Below, in pieces: positions 1 through 11,900 of a DNA stretch of 64,000 bases (within the stretch, counting starts at the first letter, position 1; the number at the start of each line of letters is the position of its first letter). The position numbers were made by a program, and so were the translations under genes. The stretch comes from Myrica gale (Eukaryota > Streptophyta > Magnoliopsida > Fagales > Myricaceae). The stretch covers positions 15,664,001 to 15,728,000 of the forward strand of contig OZ005606.1 in the NCBI GenBank assembly GCA_963930655.1. The letters run 5' to 3'. The notes beneath the pieces were generated by a model. It saw only the letters and a list, made by a program, of their open reading frames with translations. It had not been told where the DNA came from and ran no database searches.

Positions 1-1202
1 TTTAGCTCACGCGTCAATTGATACTCCTTGGCCGACCCAGTGAAGCACTCAGAAGGGAAATATATCCCGAGTATCGGATCAAAAGAAAAGAAAAGATATT
101 TTTGGTATTTTGAATTTATCGAAAGATAAATTAAAAGAAAAATGGATGGTTGGGAAAATGGATGAAAAGAAGGATAAGCAAGCCTAAGCTCGAATGGGCT
201 GACACCACTAGACGAACTTAAAACCCGATTGTGGAACAAAGTCGACTTAACCCAGCGATGAACCTCTAACAAAGTTGATGAGATGTCAGGCCTAACCTCA
301 AGCATCAAACCTCCTCTGCTAGCCCAAGCTTTCAGGCCTAACCCCAGTCGTCGATTGCCCCTAACGAAAAAAACCAAAATAGCCTTCTCCAAGGGTTCAA
401 AGGGAGAAATTGATAAAAAAAAAAAGCAAACAAAAAAAACCACAAATGACTTTGAATAGACGTAAGGTTGTTACACACAAAAATCCTAACCTTGTCCTTG
501 TGACCTCACCAATGGAACATTAAAAAGTAACTCAAAAAGTACAAAAAGTGCTTGGAAAAGATCAAATTACCAATGACAAGAAAATCAAGAACCACAATCA
601 ACTACTAACAGCCACCAAAAACAGCCACAATCAACCACCAACAACCATCCACAATCAACCACCAAGAGAGAGAGGATAATTGTAAATCTGGAAAAGAACG
701 AGCCCCAATCATCTTCTAGAGTCTAGATCTATGCTGCAGCGCTGTTAGTGCCCTGTAGATCTGCCCCTTCTTCAAGTGCTCTGAAGCTATTCTGGAGGGG
801 TTGGACGGGGAGAAAACGGCGTCGCACAAGGAACTGCGGTGGGGGCATGAGAGAGAGAGAGAAAGAGAGGGTCGAGGGGGCGTGAGAGAGAGAAACAGAG
901 GGGGAGACGACGTTTGCAGGGGTCATGAGCTGCGATGGGGGGCGGCAGCTATGGTTCAAAACTGTGAAGAAGACTCAAGAGGGGGGTGTCGTGGGGAACT
1001 GGGAAAATAGGGGGTGGGGGGAGACGAGTAACGAGTGAAGACCCCCTTTAATGTTAAATTTTTAAAAAAAAATCTCGAAATACCCTTAATACCCTGGGTT
1101 CGGTTCAGCGCAATCGGTTCTATATATTTTTTGGCCGACCGCCAAACCGAGCTGGCCCAAAACCGGCCGGCCCGGTCGGTTTTGGCCCAATGGTGTTCAA
1201 CC
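1..1202. other. Non-coding, repeat-derived stretch at left edge
   Basis: No gene was found. The stretch contains A-rich runs, repeated CAACCACCAA-like words (about 600-665), a GA-rich simple tract (847-905) and a GC-rich patch of GGCCGACC/CGGCCGG words (about 1130-1180). Such patches are common in degraded plant transposons, but no terminal repeats or target duplications could be defined. If the ARF-GAP gene continues to the left, this lies in one of its introns; that is inference. Confidence 0.4.
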
Positions 1203-1717
1203 CTACCTCCCCCCCTTCCTGCTCCTCCTAACGCTAGAAGCACTCCCCTCAATGTTAACTGAGCACTCCAGTGATTTTAATTCTCTACGCAACTTTCTCC
1301 CTAATCTGCTAGAAGAACTACTGCAAAGACCCATCTCCTCCAATGCAGTAAACAGCTTCAACGTATCAGTTTCAAACCCGACACACGAGATCCCACTAGA
1401 TGTCTGAACTCCGAGACCATTTCCAGCATCCAAGTAGATGGAACACCCTCCACTCTATCTGTTGTCGGATAAAGCATACTCAAAGGCTCATTATTCACCT
1501 CATTAGCCTCACCCTCGAAAACAATCAGCTCCCCACCAGACTTCAAATCAGAGGTCGAGTTCCCTTCCAACAGCGCCAAAATGGGAAGGCATTGTGGCTG
1601 AGAGACATCAACCAACTCATCGAGAGAAATGCACAGGGTCGATGGTTGAAACTCACCTTCCTCCAACGGGACAATCTCCAATCCACAATCATGCGACTGA
1701 ACACTCAGCTCTGACAA
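1203..1717 (-). pseudogene. LINE-type retrotransposon fragment (end of the ORF1-like region)
   Basis: Two overlapping minus-strand frames (1717-1358 and 1433-1203) read as one protein broken by a frameshift near 1400. The second half carries the pattern G-I-S-C-x-G-F-E, an acidic/leucine stretch, then RRELKSLECSVN. In plant L1-type LINEs the related pattern (RELKRLxCSINY) lies just before the endonuclease. No endonuclease or reverse transcriptase follows on the minus strand, so this is a short dead remnant. Recognition is by remembered family pattern only; an unrelated ORF is possible. Confidence 0.45.
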
Positions 1718-2904
1718 CGTAACGAGACCCAGCGAGCTGACCGAAAACTGAAACGTCTTCGCCTAGATCACTAAACTACGAAAAAATGCCATTTCTTTTC
1801 AGTCAAGTCAAATGCACTCTCAACTTATCAAAAATCATGGCCGTGGGTGTAATCTAGAAATCAGACTCAAATCATGAGAGGTACAAAGTCGGTCGCATGG
1901 TGAAATTCATTCCACCAAGATGACTAATACCTGTTTTTCAGGGTGCTGTAAATAGTTTGCTTTTAGGGTCTTTGGATGCACTGCATTTTTCTTTTATATA
2001 TGTAGCAATGTTCTATGGATTGAGTTCATATAGACGTTTTGAAGCCTCTCCTTTAATTAATGGAATTTTGTTTAGTTTTGGGTTACAATAAGCCTTAAAT
2101 AAGGTCTTGAGTTCAAAAAGTAAAAAGTATAGAGAACCGTTGTCGGGTTTTCTTTGAAGTCATTGGACCTAAGTGATATTATCCAAAGTGATTGCCATTG
2201 AACCTTCTCTATGGCTATTGTCCTAAAGTGCACAATCTTTTCCAGCTTTTACAGCAAGAAATTAATGGGAAAGCGTTTGCAAATGGTAAAATTAATGTTT
2301 GTCTTACATGCTTTGTAGCACTTAGAAGATGATAGCTGTAGCTTTTACTCTGGGGGACATTGTGTTAGGAAAAAAAAAAAAGAAACGCAGCAATGGTGGT
2401 TATATTATTTCTTTAGTGGTGGAAAGGAGCCAGGCCTTTGTTTAGGAATATGTGTTTCTCCGTGTGGCATCTCGCGAATGTGGACCAATCAACTGTTAAA
2501 TTAGTATTGCTAGCATTAGAACCCTTTCCTATTTTGACTAAAAGATGTCCGCCTTCATTGTAACAATGGTATGGAAAGCAGAAAAGTATCAGTTTATAGT
2601 GCAATTGGCCAAAATCAGATATGAGCTGACTATTTTAGGTTTTCAAGGAACAAGAAGTTTATTTATGCTTTTCAGTAGAGATACTTGATATTCATCTCAC
2701 CTCATTTCACATTACCCTTATCACATACATCACATGTGACATTATCATTGCCACTGTCCAATGAGTATGTATAGGTGCAACTTTCTTCACCTATCAGCTT
2801 TGGATAACTTTTGTCTTATGAAATTAATTTTCTATTCACAATCAACTTGAAGTGCTTATGAGATATATCTCCCAAAACAATAATAATCTGGTTCTGAAAA
2901 TTAG
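1718..2904. other. Intron or upstream sequence before the first visible ARF-GAP exon
   Basis: AT-rich sequence ending in an acceptor (TTAG at 2901-2904). I looked for BAR-domain exons expected just upstream of the VLTYAQQ exon and found none in any frame. The preceding intron is therefore at least 2.9 kb, or the 5' part of the gene is missing. Confidence 0.5.
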
Positions 2905-5900
2905 GTGTTAACATATGCACAACAATCTAAAGAAATGGCCAACGTCGAACAAGACAAACTCGCAAAAAGGATTCAAGAATACAGGACACAAGCTGAGCTG
3001 GAAAATATGCTAGCTTCAAGTAAGTTAGAGCATTCTGCTGGTGCCAATAGCATTCATGTTGCTGGTCAGAGATACTACAGAAATGTCGAAGCAGTCATGC
3101 ATTCCACAAGTGGGGAGGTGATTACCTGGTTTCTGTAGTTTGCCTTTGGTTTCCATCACTGAGCTCAAATATTTTTAATCCTGTCTGTAGTCATCAGTAG
3201 GTACTATCAAACAAGCAATCAAATTGGTATGTGTTGACTTTTTAGGTTCAGACTATCAAACAAGGATACCTCTTGAAACAATCTTCAAGTTCAAGAGGAG
3301 ATTGGAAGAGAAGGTTCTTTGTACTCGACACTCAAGGGACTTTCTGCTATTACAGAATTAAGGATTCCAAACCTGTGGTATGTAATCTCTTCAGGGACAA
3401 TGCTCGATTACTGCCTCTTTACCTCACTTCCAGTCACGATTATTACTAAGTTATGGTTTGGCATTCATGAAATTCTCTGACATAAAAGTCTCATGTGTAT
3501 CGATGGTCGCATTACCTTTTGAGTGCTTTGTATTTGCTAAAAACTTAATTAATGCAATAAAATATTATACAACTGCAAAAGAAAACATAGCTTAACTCAC
3601 TAGGACCTTAACTCTTATTATTCTGTCAGATTCACGAACCCTATTTATCCATATAGATTTTTGTGCAGTCATTATAATCTAAATAATGTGTCAAGAAGGT
3701 GGAGAAAATAGAAGGGAATGCAGACTCAAAACCAAATCTAGTAATTTGGCAGGATTCCTGACTGGAATTTGCTTGAAGAAGAATTGAATTATTGGTTTTA
3801 GTTTTCATTGTTGAATAGTTTTCAAATGTATTTTGATCTTTGTTCCTCATCCGCGGCAGCTAGTTTGTGGGCTTGATTATTGTGAGGCCTTTAATTGTTT
3901 TCAGAAGTAAATGCAAAATGTGTCGATAAAAGCCAATGAAAAGTTTGGTAGGTAGAGCCCTTTATAAGGCATGTTTTTATTCTTTTGAGAAAGCAATGAA
4001 AGAAATGGTCCCTGAAAAACAGTTTTCCTACCATTGGGTTTTTCATTTTTACTCCTAGATTGGTCTTTCTTCTTTCCCTCTATTTTCTTCTGTTTACTCG
4101 TTGTTTTTCATGTTTCAGCCCCTTTCCTTCTCCTTCCCCAAGCAGTAATATTGCAGTTCTAAACCCAATAATGGCCCTTATCGAAACAATAAAGATCAGA
4201 TCCCCCTAATTTTCTTAAAGCAATCCCAAAAATCAGTAGATGTTGTTGGTTTCTGAATATGAGGTCCTTCGCCAGATTTGCTGTCATTGTAGGTGAGCAC
4301 CATGTTAGACCTATTGGGAGAACCTACAGAGGTGGATTGACTGGTAATCAACGAGATGACTTGTTTCTGATATTTGTGAGTCACCTCAATGGCTTAAGAG
4401 CTGATTTTCCAGCCTTGACAACTCGAATGAAAGTCTTGTAGCCAAGGTCTTCTGAATTTGCACTGAAGATTGCGTGACAGATTGGCATTCCATATTTTTG
4501 TGTAAATTGTGATTGTGTTTTCCATGTGCAGCTCAACTTCATATGTATAAATTCTAGTGCTGATCAATGAGACAACCAAGCTTTGGGTCTCCCTAGCAAT
4601 CTCTTCTTTCTTTCTTTCTTGTTTCTCCTAGTATCACCATGATATCAGAGCAAATCATTATTAGGGGGATTGGGCTATTCGAAAGAGTTGTGTTTGGCAT
4701 AACTGTATGGCTGTTTATGGGAAATCAAAAACAATAATTTGTGGTACCTGGCCCATAATTTTTCTTACTGTTCATACATCTCTAGTGACCTTCGCATTTC
4801 CTTCCCTTAATCAAACTGGTAAACCTCAAGATATTATTTTTCCGATCTTGAGGGTATCAAAAATTTGACTCACATGGAATTTCTCTCGTTTTGTTCAACT
4901 TGCTCTTTGAGTCTTTTGATGCTGTAGTTGATTTGTTCCTCTACATTATTTGTCTTTAACTACAGACATAGTTGTCTTTTTTGGCCAACGCTTATGCCAA
5001 GTTTGACTGCTTGAACTGACATGGACTGGAATAGCTTATGTATCCGGAGTTCTTTTCTCTACCCCAACCTCCCACTCCCTCTTTTGGCAGGGCTCTCACT
5101 CATACCAGTTTACTCGCTCAGTTGAAAATAGTAGTGGTGTGTTTAGTAGATTCCGTTCACGGCACAACAGGCCTGAATCAGTTGGTGAAGATATTCTGAG
5201 CTGCCGTACTGTTGAACTCTGTACGTCGACCATAAAGATGGATGCAGAGGACATGGATCTACGTCTTTGCTTCAGAATAATTTCTCCTTTAAGAACTTAC
5301 ATATTGCAGGTAGTAATTTACTGGCTCTGCATATTTGAATAATTGTTTTCTGCTTCATTGTTAAGACTTCACTGCATGAATGGCCTAATCTCTCTATATT
5401 CAAAAGACCAACGTCCTTTTTCAAAATTTTGGTGTGTAATGTGACACCAACCACTCAACATCAGTCGGTAAGGTACTTAGTTTTCATGTGTGAGCTAGAA
5501 TGTTGGTTTTCCCAGGGTTCTAAGCATTTAGTACATTCTACTGTTAATGTTTCCAGCAAGGAATTATGATTCATTTCAGAGTCATTTTCTAGTAAACCAC
5601 AGAAGATAAAGTTTCTGAAGAACGTTTTAAATGGTGGAAATTGGAAACATGTTAGGATCTTTGGTAACATGAAAAAAGAAATCCATAATTAATTATGGGT
5701 GATTCGCTGCTGTGTCATAGGGTATCTTTTGCAACAGTGGATAAGACTGAAGAGGCCATTTACCTGTTTGAATCCACAGTGTCTTGTAACCTAAGTCATA
5801 CACTTGTGAACTTGGGTTCTGTCACGCCCCGAACGGCATCCCGCAGGGACCGTGACAGCCGCGAGCTATCCCCCGGATGGCTCCAGCGTTCTTACTTATA

Positions 5901-8900
5901 TTCTTACTTGATTACGGCGGAAACGTACAGGATCGCGAGGGGTTTGAGCAAATACTTACATAATCAGGGTTCTCATTAAATTCATACAAAACAAATATTT
6001 AAAACATATTAGAACCCAATTAGTGACACTCATGTCACTATCAACAAAATGCGAAGCTTAACATCTTGGGCATCTAGGTCAGGTAGTCCTCCTGACTCTC
6101 TTCACCTGATACATCTGGAATGACACAGTTTTAAAAACGTGAGTCAAAAAGACTCAGTAAGGGAAAAACGTAAAACTTAAATCATGCTCTTGACTCATGC
6201 TTGCTTAATCATGAAAGAAAGAAAACTTGATAACTGATGCATATGCGTGCTCATGAATTATGCATATGCTCTTGCTTAGTGTTTTCGGCCCCAGGCCCTT
6301 GAAAACCACTTTCTTTCATACTCGCTTGTAAAACTGGCCCTTGGCCCTTAAAAATCATTCATTTCGTACTTGTGCCCTTGTTGGCCTTATCATAATTATT
6401 TCATGTCTTTTACTTGTGGGCTCGCTCCATTTGACCCCTGAAGTCAGGGTTGTGCGTTCCCTTCGGAACCGTCCCCGAATTCCCTTAGAGACCTTACATC
6501 TGGTCGAGCTAGCCCTTGAAGTGGCCCCGGGCCTGATGGCTAGACACGACCCTTGGAGGCACCACACCTTCTCACTGTCCTTCAGTGTGGCTTGCACAGC
6601 CTCTTGGATTCACCCATCCTTCTCATAAATGTCCTTCGGTATGGGAGTCCAACTTGATGGTACGGTACCGACCGGTGCCCCTTATATTAACTTATCGTTT
6701 CATAAAACTTCTCGTATTCTTTCCATAAAAATCATTGCATAATTTTCTTCTTGAAAAATTCATGCAATGCACATGTCATGTCATGCTTGCTTAAAATTCA
6801 TGCTTGTTCATGAAATTCATATCATGTCATGCTTTCTTAAAATTCATGCTTATTCATGAAATTCATATCATGTCATGCTTTCTTAAAATTCATGCTTATT
6901 CATGAAATTCATATCATGTCATGCTTTCTTAAAATTCATGCTTATTCATGAAACGATGCAGTGTGTCATTCCAGTTTTGAAAAGAAATACTTACTGTACA
7001 CTTACAGTATCCACTTACTATTCCACTTACTCTTGGTCTTCTTGTTCGTATATACAGACACGTGGATCGCCTACAAGCGATTCAAATATTCTTTTAGACT
7101 TTAAGAATTATGAAATCATTTCTTTTGAAATCAGTCATCAATCGAAGATATATATATATATATCTATATATACATATCACTGAAATTTATTTAATTACAA
7201 AATAATTATTTTATTCTTTTCCTTAAATATTCAAAACTTAGCTTATTAAATCATTAATATTTTTATTGAAATAAAAATATATTTATCCATGTACATGTCT
7301 CGATTAGGGTTAAATAATACTCATAGGTTTAGATTTAAACCTAAGTCTCTTTTTATTACACGTACTACATTAAACCTTATATCTAACTATTAATAAATTA
7401 TTCATGATTAAATCTTAACTTAGACTTTAAACCTCAAATAAAACCCGAGTAAAACTTAACTAGGGTTCCAATAATATTTAATAAAAGATCATAGCTCTAC
7501 AACATTATTCCAACTAGCCTAACCCTAATTTCTTATCCAACACAACAATGAACATACATAAATCATGAATTGCACTTAGGGTTAATTTTTCTTGCAACTT
7601 TCGGCCACTACCATTCATGCACCAATTAATCACAACTTTTCTCCAAGGGTGATCCCATCCTCCAATCAACAAATTTCACAACCTAATATCTATAAATCAA
7701 AGCACCAATACCATACACCATACTCAAGGCATTCGGCCAACTCATGTTTTTACTCAATGATTAGTTTTCTTTTATTTCCTTCAATATGCATGCTTCCAAT
7801 ACTTAACATAATCATCTACTATGCATTAAGGTCATAAATCTTGCACATGTTAAGGCCAATGTCCAGATCTACACATATTCAAAACTATACATGAAAATCC
7901 TCATAGCTCATTTTCGGCCATACCCAAAATGTTACCTTTTTCATGCTAAAAATCATATCATGCACATCCTTTGCATTTGTGACCTAACTAGCATGCATAC
8001 ACTTAATCTTTTTATCAAATAATTCCATCAACAATAGGTCTACTCTTTATTCACACTAATATCCATAGATCTAAACAAAGATATCATTTTTCATCACCCA
8101 ACATATCAAAACTTAGATCTAACTTTCCTTAGCTTACATTGTTCTCCATTTACATTTTTCTTCACATACAACCTTAGATCTAGGGCTTCCATGGTTAGAT
8201 CTAGCATGTAAACAACTTAGGGTTCCTAAGCATCCAAGATCTAACAACATCAAGGCATCTATCAAAATAAAACTTCAAGATCTTATACATAGGCCATTCG
8301 GCCACTCATGCTAACCCAACAAAATCATTTTAGCCTTACCTTGTTGTTTGTCCAAGCTTGAGCACCTAGAAAATAAAACATCTATGGTTAGTACTTATGA
8401 TGTTTAAGGCAAGAACATCAATGAACTAATCTTACCTTCACTCTATACCAACTCTTCCTATCCTTCTCCTCCTTCAAAGATTCGGTCCACCCTTCTTAGA
8501 AATGACCAAGCTTGGTTTAAAAGAAACTCTATGGTGGTGAAGAGGACGTGGTAAGTTTGAAGAATAATGGTGTCAAATGGCTAGGTTTTCATGGTAGGAT
8601 TTTTGTCAACAAAAAGGAGAGATTTACTTGGCTTTTGGAATGGGTTTTGGCAAGCTAGATGGAAGTGGTTTAGAGGCAAGATGAAATGCACAAACCTTGA
8701 ACTCTTGAGTGTGTTGTTCGGCTAGGAGAAGCAAAATGGTAAGGATTGGGAGGACTTGTAACATTCGGCCAAGAGAGTAGAGGTTTGAGAGTGAAGTGTT
8801 TGAGTGTTTAGGTCAAGAGGAAATGTGTGAGATTGAGTCTCCCAAAGCTTTTGACATAAAGCTTGAGAGTGAATTGACAAGAGAGAGAAATGAAAAAGCA

Positions 8901-11900
8901 AAAATGGAAAATGGTGAAAAGGGGGGGCCTTGGTCGACATTCATAAGCTTCCCTTTCTTTTTTTTTTCTTTTTTCTTTCTTTTCACTCCTTTCTCACATC
9001 ACTTCCTTGTCTCTTTGAAATTTCTCTTTCCTCCATGCCTTCCATCGACATACACTCCCCTTTCTCACTTTTCCTCTTCTCTTTTCACTTCCATGAGTTA
9101 TCTCATCAATTCTTACACACTTACACCTTCTTACACATCTCTTACACATCACATGGCACCTCATTTTAGCTTTCAAATTTCCTCTCCTTGCCTTTCACGT
9201 AGAAGCCCTCCTTTGCTTAGTTTGGTTGCTTTTCAACCAACCTAGTTACTTCCACATTAATATGCAACTAACTTTCAACTTGGTTTTCACTTATCACCTA
9301 ACTTATCACTTTATAAGCTCTCTTACTTATCTATCCATTCCAATAGCTTATCACCTTACAAGTATGATACCTTATCATGTGATAATGGCCTTAGCCTATC
9401 TCTACAATAATCACAAGGCCTTATCACTCTAAAGGTTTCCTAGCTTATCATGCTTGCTTATCACTATGATAAGCAAGTGTGCTTATCAATTAAATCATTT
9501 CTAAACTTATCACGTAACTACATAGCTTATCATTTGAATATTCATATGGAAATTCTATTAATAATATAGAACACATCATGATATTACATGTCACATAAAA
9601 TATTTAATCCATGTATTCAAAAGAATTTCATTATTCAATCTATTAATAATTTCGGCTTATACAAGGAAATTATTTAAGCATAATTCAAATTATATGGTCC
9701 ATGAATCATATTAGGTAAAAATATTAATTTTTAAAAGAGGAACTTACTTGAAATTTTCGGCTCTTAGTATAATATAATTTATACTTGCATAAAATGGCAT
9801 ATTAATTATTTAAAGAGATTTTATGAAATAAAATCCCATTTTAATCAAAATACCATAACATAAAAAATTAGCCCATACATTGGCCAAAGCATAGTCCCAT
9901 TAAGAAATAAAAACTATTACATCAGAAAATAAAATAATACATAAGCAATTACGTAGGAGAAAATCGGGGTCTCACAGGTTCGATAGAAATTTGAATCATG
10001 TCAACGTGATATTGGTCAACTGATATATGATGTCATTTAAAGATTCAAAAAGACACCAAAAGAGAAAGAGAACAGAAGTACGTTCCTTTCAATGGGATCT
10101 GATGTGAAACACGGTTGGAGCAGAATGATGTATTGCTGTTTGGAATTTTTTTTTTTTTGTCCATTAATTCACCCTTTTTGAGTGCCATGTGAACCCTTAC
10201 AGTGTGAGGATTAGTGTTTGGTTGAGCCATGTTGAAGCCGGTGGGGACAAATCCCACCTCAAGATCTTGATATCTTTAGGAGGTTTTTGTTTCTGTTTCT
10301 GTAGTAGAGATGTTTTGCTTTCTTCTTGCTCCAAAACGAGTCTCTGTTCCATGGTTGTTGGCCTTCAACCAAACTAACTGTCCTAATTCGTGAGATCTCA
10401 CTGTTATAATACACCCATCTGCTGGTAGATAATATGCCCCCTACTTGTTCGTGTTGCATTGAAATCGCACATGAAAAGGAAAGGCGGAAAAGGAAATGAT
10501 ATAGAGGGTCCAGCTGTGGACTCTTGAACAAAAGGAATTTTCTACCAACTTTTATAATGCTTTCAGTATTTATATCCTGGCCCAGGTGTATATTCTTGGA
10601 CCTCCTGGATGTCAACAAGGTTAAATTAAAAGCTTGTCATTTTCCTTTGTGCGCGAGTCGAGTATGGAGACAACTTGTAAATTTGCATTATCTTTCAGGG
10701 GGTATCACAGCAGCATGATCTAGGTTAGAGATAATTGACAGCATATTAATATTTTAAGGAGTTGGTCTATTTTTTTTCTCCCTTTTAAGTGAAAAATACT
10801 AGTATTCTGGAAAATATTTTGTCAACTTTTTACAATAGCCTTGTTTGGTCAGGCTGAAAATGAGGCAGATAGGATGGACTGGATAAATAAGATCACAGGA
10901 GCTATTGCATCTGTTCTAAATTCTCATTTTCTTCAACAGGTAAGTCCACCCAAAGCCTTATTTATATCTTCCCCTTCAATTTCATGCCAAGTGGTGCGTG
11001 CAATCAATTGTGGCCTTCACTGACAAGAATTACTTGAATCTCTCCAGCCACACCCTGGCGAGAAAAATAATTCCGCCAGTGGTGCTTTTTGTGATGCTCA
11101 ATTGCTGGACAGTCATGAAAGTTTAAAAGACGACAAAAAATTCAACAAAGCTGATTGTGTTTCTAGCATTCTCAGAGCAATTCCGGGAAATGATATTTGT
11201 GCAGAGTGCAGCGCTCCTGAACCAGATTGGGCATCTCTCAATCTAGGTGTTTTGCTATGCATAGAATGCTCTGGTGTTCATCGGAATCTCGGTGTTCACA
11301 TCTCAAAGGTGCCTTACATTCTGAAATGAAAAGTTATTGCTTTTACTTCATTATGGAACTTACAGTTGCAGGTAACTGGTAGTCCTGACAATAAGAAAGT
11401 TATCCGAAAAATATTATAATTCATGCTTTTCGCATAAAGCAATTATTTATGTAATTACTGCAGTATTCCATTTCTGACTAATGAAGAGCATGTTGCTTAA
11501 TTTCTTTTTCTTTCTTTTTTGAACTTTTTCAGGCTCCCAGATGCTGGTACCACATTTGTAGGATTTGTTTTGCGAAAAATTGATGTAACAAGAGTGGTAC
11601 TTGTTTGCTCACTTTAAGTTGTGAACTATGAGCTCAGGACAATATTTCGAGAGCTACATAGAAAAATACAGATCGGAATTCTTGTCCAATTAAGGGCCAA
11701 GTGACATTTGGCTGTAGTTAAAATTACCAGGAGTGCTAGGGACTGTTCAACTAGAGGGAGGGGGAAATGCTCCCAATAATCTACTTGCCAGGGTCTGACG
11801 GGAGTAACTGGCTAGTGGTTTATGCGATAAGCAAGGTCCAGGGGATTGACAAAACGAACCTGGCCAAAGTCACTAGTGAGTCCGATTTCGCAGGTTGGGA

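Larger units (their letters stand above)
5820..9976 (-). mobile_element. Antisense solo LTR, family A (long gypsy/Tekay-like LTR), 4157 bp
   Basis: On the plus strand it starts TGTCACGCCCC and ends GGGGTCTCACA, the reverse complement of the TGTGAGACCCC...GGGGCGTGACA ends of the complete Tekay-like element at 30380-39638. It is flanked by a perfect 5 bp target duplication GGTTC (5815-5819 and 9977-9981). There is no internal region, so it is a solo LTR left by LTR-LTR recombination. It is closely related to the LTR at 54560-58565 and, in reverse, to the one at 53770-62865. It lies antisense in an intron of the ARF-GAP gene. ORFs in it are low-complexity and not genes. Confidence 0.92.
5310..10852 (+). 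other. Large ARF-GAP intron (5.5 kb) inflated by a solo LTR
   Basis: The donor is CAG|GTAGTA at 5309/5310 and the acceptor GGTCAG at 10847-10852, joining the PH codons RTYILQ and [10 protein letters not shown]. About 75 percent of the intron is the solo LTR at 5820-9976. The original intron was about 1.4 kb. The flanks (5310-5814 and 9982-10852) are ordinary AT-rich sequence. Confidence 0.88.

Noticed and set aside
1130..1200. GC-rich GGCCGACC/GGCCGG patch as a regulatory palindrome
   Set aside because: Resembles the degraded end of a plant transposon and lacks a partner; not enough to define a site.
7148..7172. TATATA run as a promoter
   Set aside because: Simple AT microsatellite inside an LTR in antisense; no associated gene.
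8796..9245. 149-codon ORF in the intronic LTR, with relatives at 57486-57872
   Set aside because: Pyrimidine-rich LTR sequence gives long F/S/L-rich frames; the frames are not conserved between LTR copies.
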